Positions 62,601 to 64,000 of a stretch of 64,000 nucleotides of DNA are shown here, piece by piece; positions within the stretch are counted from its first letter, which is position 1; every line of letters starts with the position of its first letter. Location: contig NZ_CP045293.1 in assembly GCF_009363075.1 (NCBI RefSeq), positions 2,790,001 through 2,854,000 of the forward strand. The letters run 5' to 3'. The stretch comes from Paenibacillus guangzhouensis. GTDB taxonomy: Bacteria > Bacillota > Bacilli > Paenibacillales > Paenibacillaceae. A model generated the notes under the pieces. The model was not told the origin of the DNA and did no database searches. It saw nothing but the letters and a program-made list of their open reading frames with translations. The translations under genes were made by a program, and so were the position numbers.

Positions 62601-63007
62601 GCGTTGTTCGATATTTTGCCTAATAAGTATATAAATAATTGCTGATTATGAGCCGAGATCCGATTCAAGACGTTACTGATGTATTCGTTGCGAATATGCG
62701 AGCCTCGGCTCTTCTCGTTCAAGCCGCGATCTGTTATCTGAATCCAGACGATACGACGGTCATTCGAATCCCGTACGCGCGCAATAAGCTCATTCTTCTC
62801 CATTCGATCGAGCAAAGTCGTAATCGCAGCTGGTGTGGTTTCTAAGTAAGGCAATAGATCGGATGGTTTCATCTGCTCATGCTGCGCAACGACTTCCAAC
62901 ACTTCAAGTTGAGATTCCGTCAGTGTAGGCGCAAGATGATCCTCCATATGATTTTGATAGTCTTTGGATAATTTAGACCAAAGCTTTACAAAGTCCGACG
63001 TGTGCAT
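62597..63007 (-). CDS. MarR-family regulator
   Basis: A 136-aa winged-HTH regulator. The DNA-binding core is MKPSDLLPYLETTPAAITTLLDRMEK followed by the wing ARVRDSNDRRIVWIQITDRG. AGGGGGAGAG lies before the ATG. It is convergent with capA; the two stop codons overlap in one TTAA. The ligand and targets are unknown, and an apparent plus-strand promoter for the 55-aa gene lies behind it. Confidence 0.92.
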   Translation of the reverse strand: MHTSDFVKLWSKLSKDYQNHMEDHLAPTLTESQLEVLEVVAQHEQMKPSDLLPYLETTPAAITTLLDRMEKNELIARVRDSNDRRIVWIQITDRGLNEKSRGSHIRNEYISNVLNRISAHNQQLFIYLLGKISNNA

Positions 63008-63105
63008 GTGATAGCTCTCCCCCTAGAACATATTCTGCGGCAGCTCTTGCTCGTCTTATTCTCCAAATTATACCACAAGGTGTCACAGGAACATAACTGA
63101 ACTTT

Positions 63106-63134
63106 TTGACATAGGATGTAATAAACGCTCTAAT
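63106..63134 (+). promoter_or_regulatory. Sigma-A-type promoter of the 55-aa gene
   Basis: TTGACA and TCTAAT with a 17-base spacer lie about 120 bp upstream of the 55-aa gene. Confidence 0.5.
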
Positions 63135-63251
63135 CCTCTTCGTGCATAACAGTGCAACATCATCCATAATATCCATTCATCATTACTAATACGGTTGCAT
63201 TCGCGCTAAGCCCCATTGCGCAGCAGGACCAAGGTTAAAGGAGGGCTCAAT

Positions 63252-63419
63252 ATGGACCTAAAAAAACGTACAATCGGCTTAAAAGCCATGGAAGCTGGAC
63301 TGATTAAGGACCCTGAGTGGTTAGATCGATTGGATGAACCGGCCCCGTTGTGGCTCATCCTAGACATTGCACTGCAGCTGAAAGAAGATGTAGACCCTCC
63401 GCACAAACCATTTGATTAA
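63252..63419 (+). CDS. Small protein, 55 aa, not recognised
   Basis: The protein begins MDLKKRTIGLKAMEAGLI and ends in KEDVDPPHKPFD. It is soluble, has two short helices and many acidic and basic residues. The ribosome site AAAGGAGGG lies about eight bases before the ATG, and a sigma-A promoter is upstream. I know no family for it. Its own promoter argues for a real gene that is expressed alone. Confidence 0.7.
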   Translation: MDLKKRTIGLKAMEAGLIKDPEWLDRLDEPAPLWLILDIALQLKEDVDPPHKPFD

Positions 63420-63459
63420 TATATCGGTTGAACAATCCTATCTTTTAAATACGTCAAAA

Positions 63460-63515
63460 GCCCCTAAGAGAGGCATGGGTTAGAACTTCAGTTCTAGCTC
63501 ATGCCCGCTTAGGGG
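63460..63515 (-). terminator. Long hairpin terminator of the GyrA-type gene
   Basis: CCCCTAAG pairs with CTTAGGGG, and GGCATG, then AGAAC, pair with CATGCC and GTTCT inside, giving a 56-base hairpin with small internal loops. On the minus strand it is followed by TTTT. It lies 18 bp after the stop of the topoisomerase gene. Confidence 0.7.
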
Positions 63516-63533
63516 TTCTTCATGTCATGTCGT

Positions 63534-64000
63534 TTAGACGCGCCAGATGTCCACGACGGTCTCTTTCTTCTCGAGCGGCACCAACGATTTCCCAACGGAC
63601 TTCCGTTCATCAATCGGTGGCTGTTCGGTTGAGAAGGTATGCAGTTTATGATCACTCGTTGCAACTGTGAGTACATAGGATTCTCGGCAATAGAAAGCAC
63701 GTACAATCTCGCTTCCGTTCGGACGGACGCGCTTGCCTTCCTTGAATTCAAACGTAATAATTCCTTTACCGCCGCGGCCCTGTACAGGATAATCCGCGAG
63801 CAAGGAACGTTTACCATACCCTAGATCGGAGACAACAATCACTTCACCTTCATCACTATCGACCCATAACGCGGAGACGACCTCATCCGTATCTTTCAAC
63901 TGAATGCCTCGCACACCGCCGGATACACGGCCCATGCTGTTCACTTCGGATTCCTTGAATCGAATGCTCATGCCTTCCTTCGTAACGAGCAGCAGCTCCT
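63534..64000 (-). CDS. DNA gyrase/topoisomerase IV subunit A, C-terminal part (partial)
   Basis: The frame is open from the stop at 63534 to the right edge and gives 155 residues, the last beta-pinwheel blades of a type II topoisomerase A subunit. The blade text IRFKESEVNSMGRVSGGVRGI and ADYPVQGRGGKGI matches GyrA-like C-terminal domains, where blades bind and wrap DNA. The N-terminal breakage-reunion domain is outside the window. Whether it is GyrA or ParC cannot be settled here, since the gyrA-box lies elsewhere. The lack of gyrB or oriC neighbours is notable. Confidence 0.85.
   Translation of the reverse strand, partial: ELLLVTKEGMSIRFKESEVNSMGRVSGGVRGIQLKDTDEVVSALWVDSDEGEVIVVSDLGYGKRSLLADYPVQGRGGKGIITFEFKEGKRVRPNGSEIVRAFYCRESYVLTVATSDHKLHTFSTEQPPIDERKSVGKSLVPLEKKETVVDIWRV

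Noticed and set aside
1-64000. CRISPR arrays, complete IS elements, rRNA genes
   Set aside because: No regularly spaced direct repeats, no transposase frames with inverted ends and no rRNA-like sequence were seen by reading; small or decayed elements may have been missed without computation.

Overview
The window looks like a chromosomal stretch from a Paenibacillus-like member of the Bacillota. Evidence for this is strong Shine-Dalgarno sites (GGAGG-type) before most genes, frequent TTG and GTG starts, Fur and CcpA (cre) boxes of the Bacillus type, YesM/YesN two-component regulation of LplABC-type sugar importers, a Bacillus-type signal peptidase I and mixed GC content near 50%. No intact tRNA or rRNA gene, CRISPR array or complete mobile element was seen.

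Layout. 1-6.5 kb (minus): a two-component system, two MalF/MalG-type sugar permeases, an HlyD-like adaptor and the start of a MacB/FtsX-like permease that leaves the window. 6.5-7.1 kb: a scar with the C-terminal end of a tyrosine integrase and the last 19 bases of a tRNA-Ala gene followed by a terminator. 7.1-11 kb (minus): membrane protein, extracellular binding-protein/VWA protein and TelA protein, in one operon. 11-16 kb (minus): isochorismatase-like hydrolase, MFS exporter, AraC regulator, a YHFT-motif protein and hybrid-cluster protein Hcp. 16-22.7 kb (minus): a seven-gene operon with an AfuABC-like ABC importer, a DeoR regulator, a HAD phosphatase and a TIM-barrel isomerase, probably for a phosphorylated sugar or polyol. 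22.7-42.8 kb (minus): a carbohydrate-use region with two binding-protein/permease sets, a YesM/YesN pair, a GH2 enzyme, three large proteins without a confident family, and the stump of a GH95 gene. The part from 39.2 to 42.8 kb is visibly richer in A+T than its neighbours and has a cre box.

43-64 kb is mixed: DUF3626 protein, divergent LysR/monooxygenase pair, AraC-GyrI regulator, phosphotransferase, a Fur-boxed pair of half-size ABC proteins of the IrtAB/YbtPQ kind, DeoR regulator, SET-domain protein with a small upstream gene, YwaF-like membrane protein, Fur-boxed flavodoxin, signal peptidase I, an XRE regulator with an operator inside its promoter, a 7TM-DISM histidine kinase divergent from its response regulator, a plus-strand operon (methyltransferase, RluA pseudouridine synthase, CapA protein), a MarR regulator that shares its stop with capA, a 55-aa protein, and the C-terminal part of a GyrA-type topoisomerase subunit at the right edge.

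How the parts work together: extracellular sugars would be sensed by YesM/YesN, imported by the Lpl-type binding protein and permeases (the ATPase must be supplied elsewhere, as is usual for this family) and cleaved inside the cell by the GH2 and the three unassigned proteins, none of which has a signal peptide. The iron-linked genes (ABC pair and flavodoxin) would be turned on by iron shortage. The most promising candidates for something undescribed are the three unassigned carbohydrate-active proteins at 25.2-31.9 kb, the membrane/VWA/TelA module at 7.1-10.7 kb, and the sugar-permease plus efflux-adaptor operon at the left edge.
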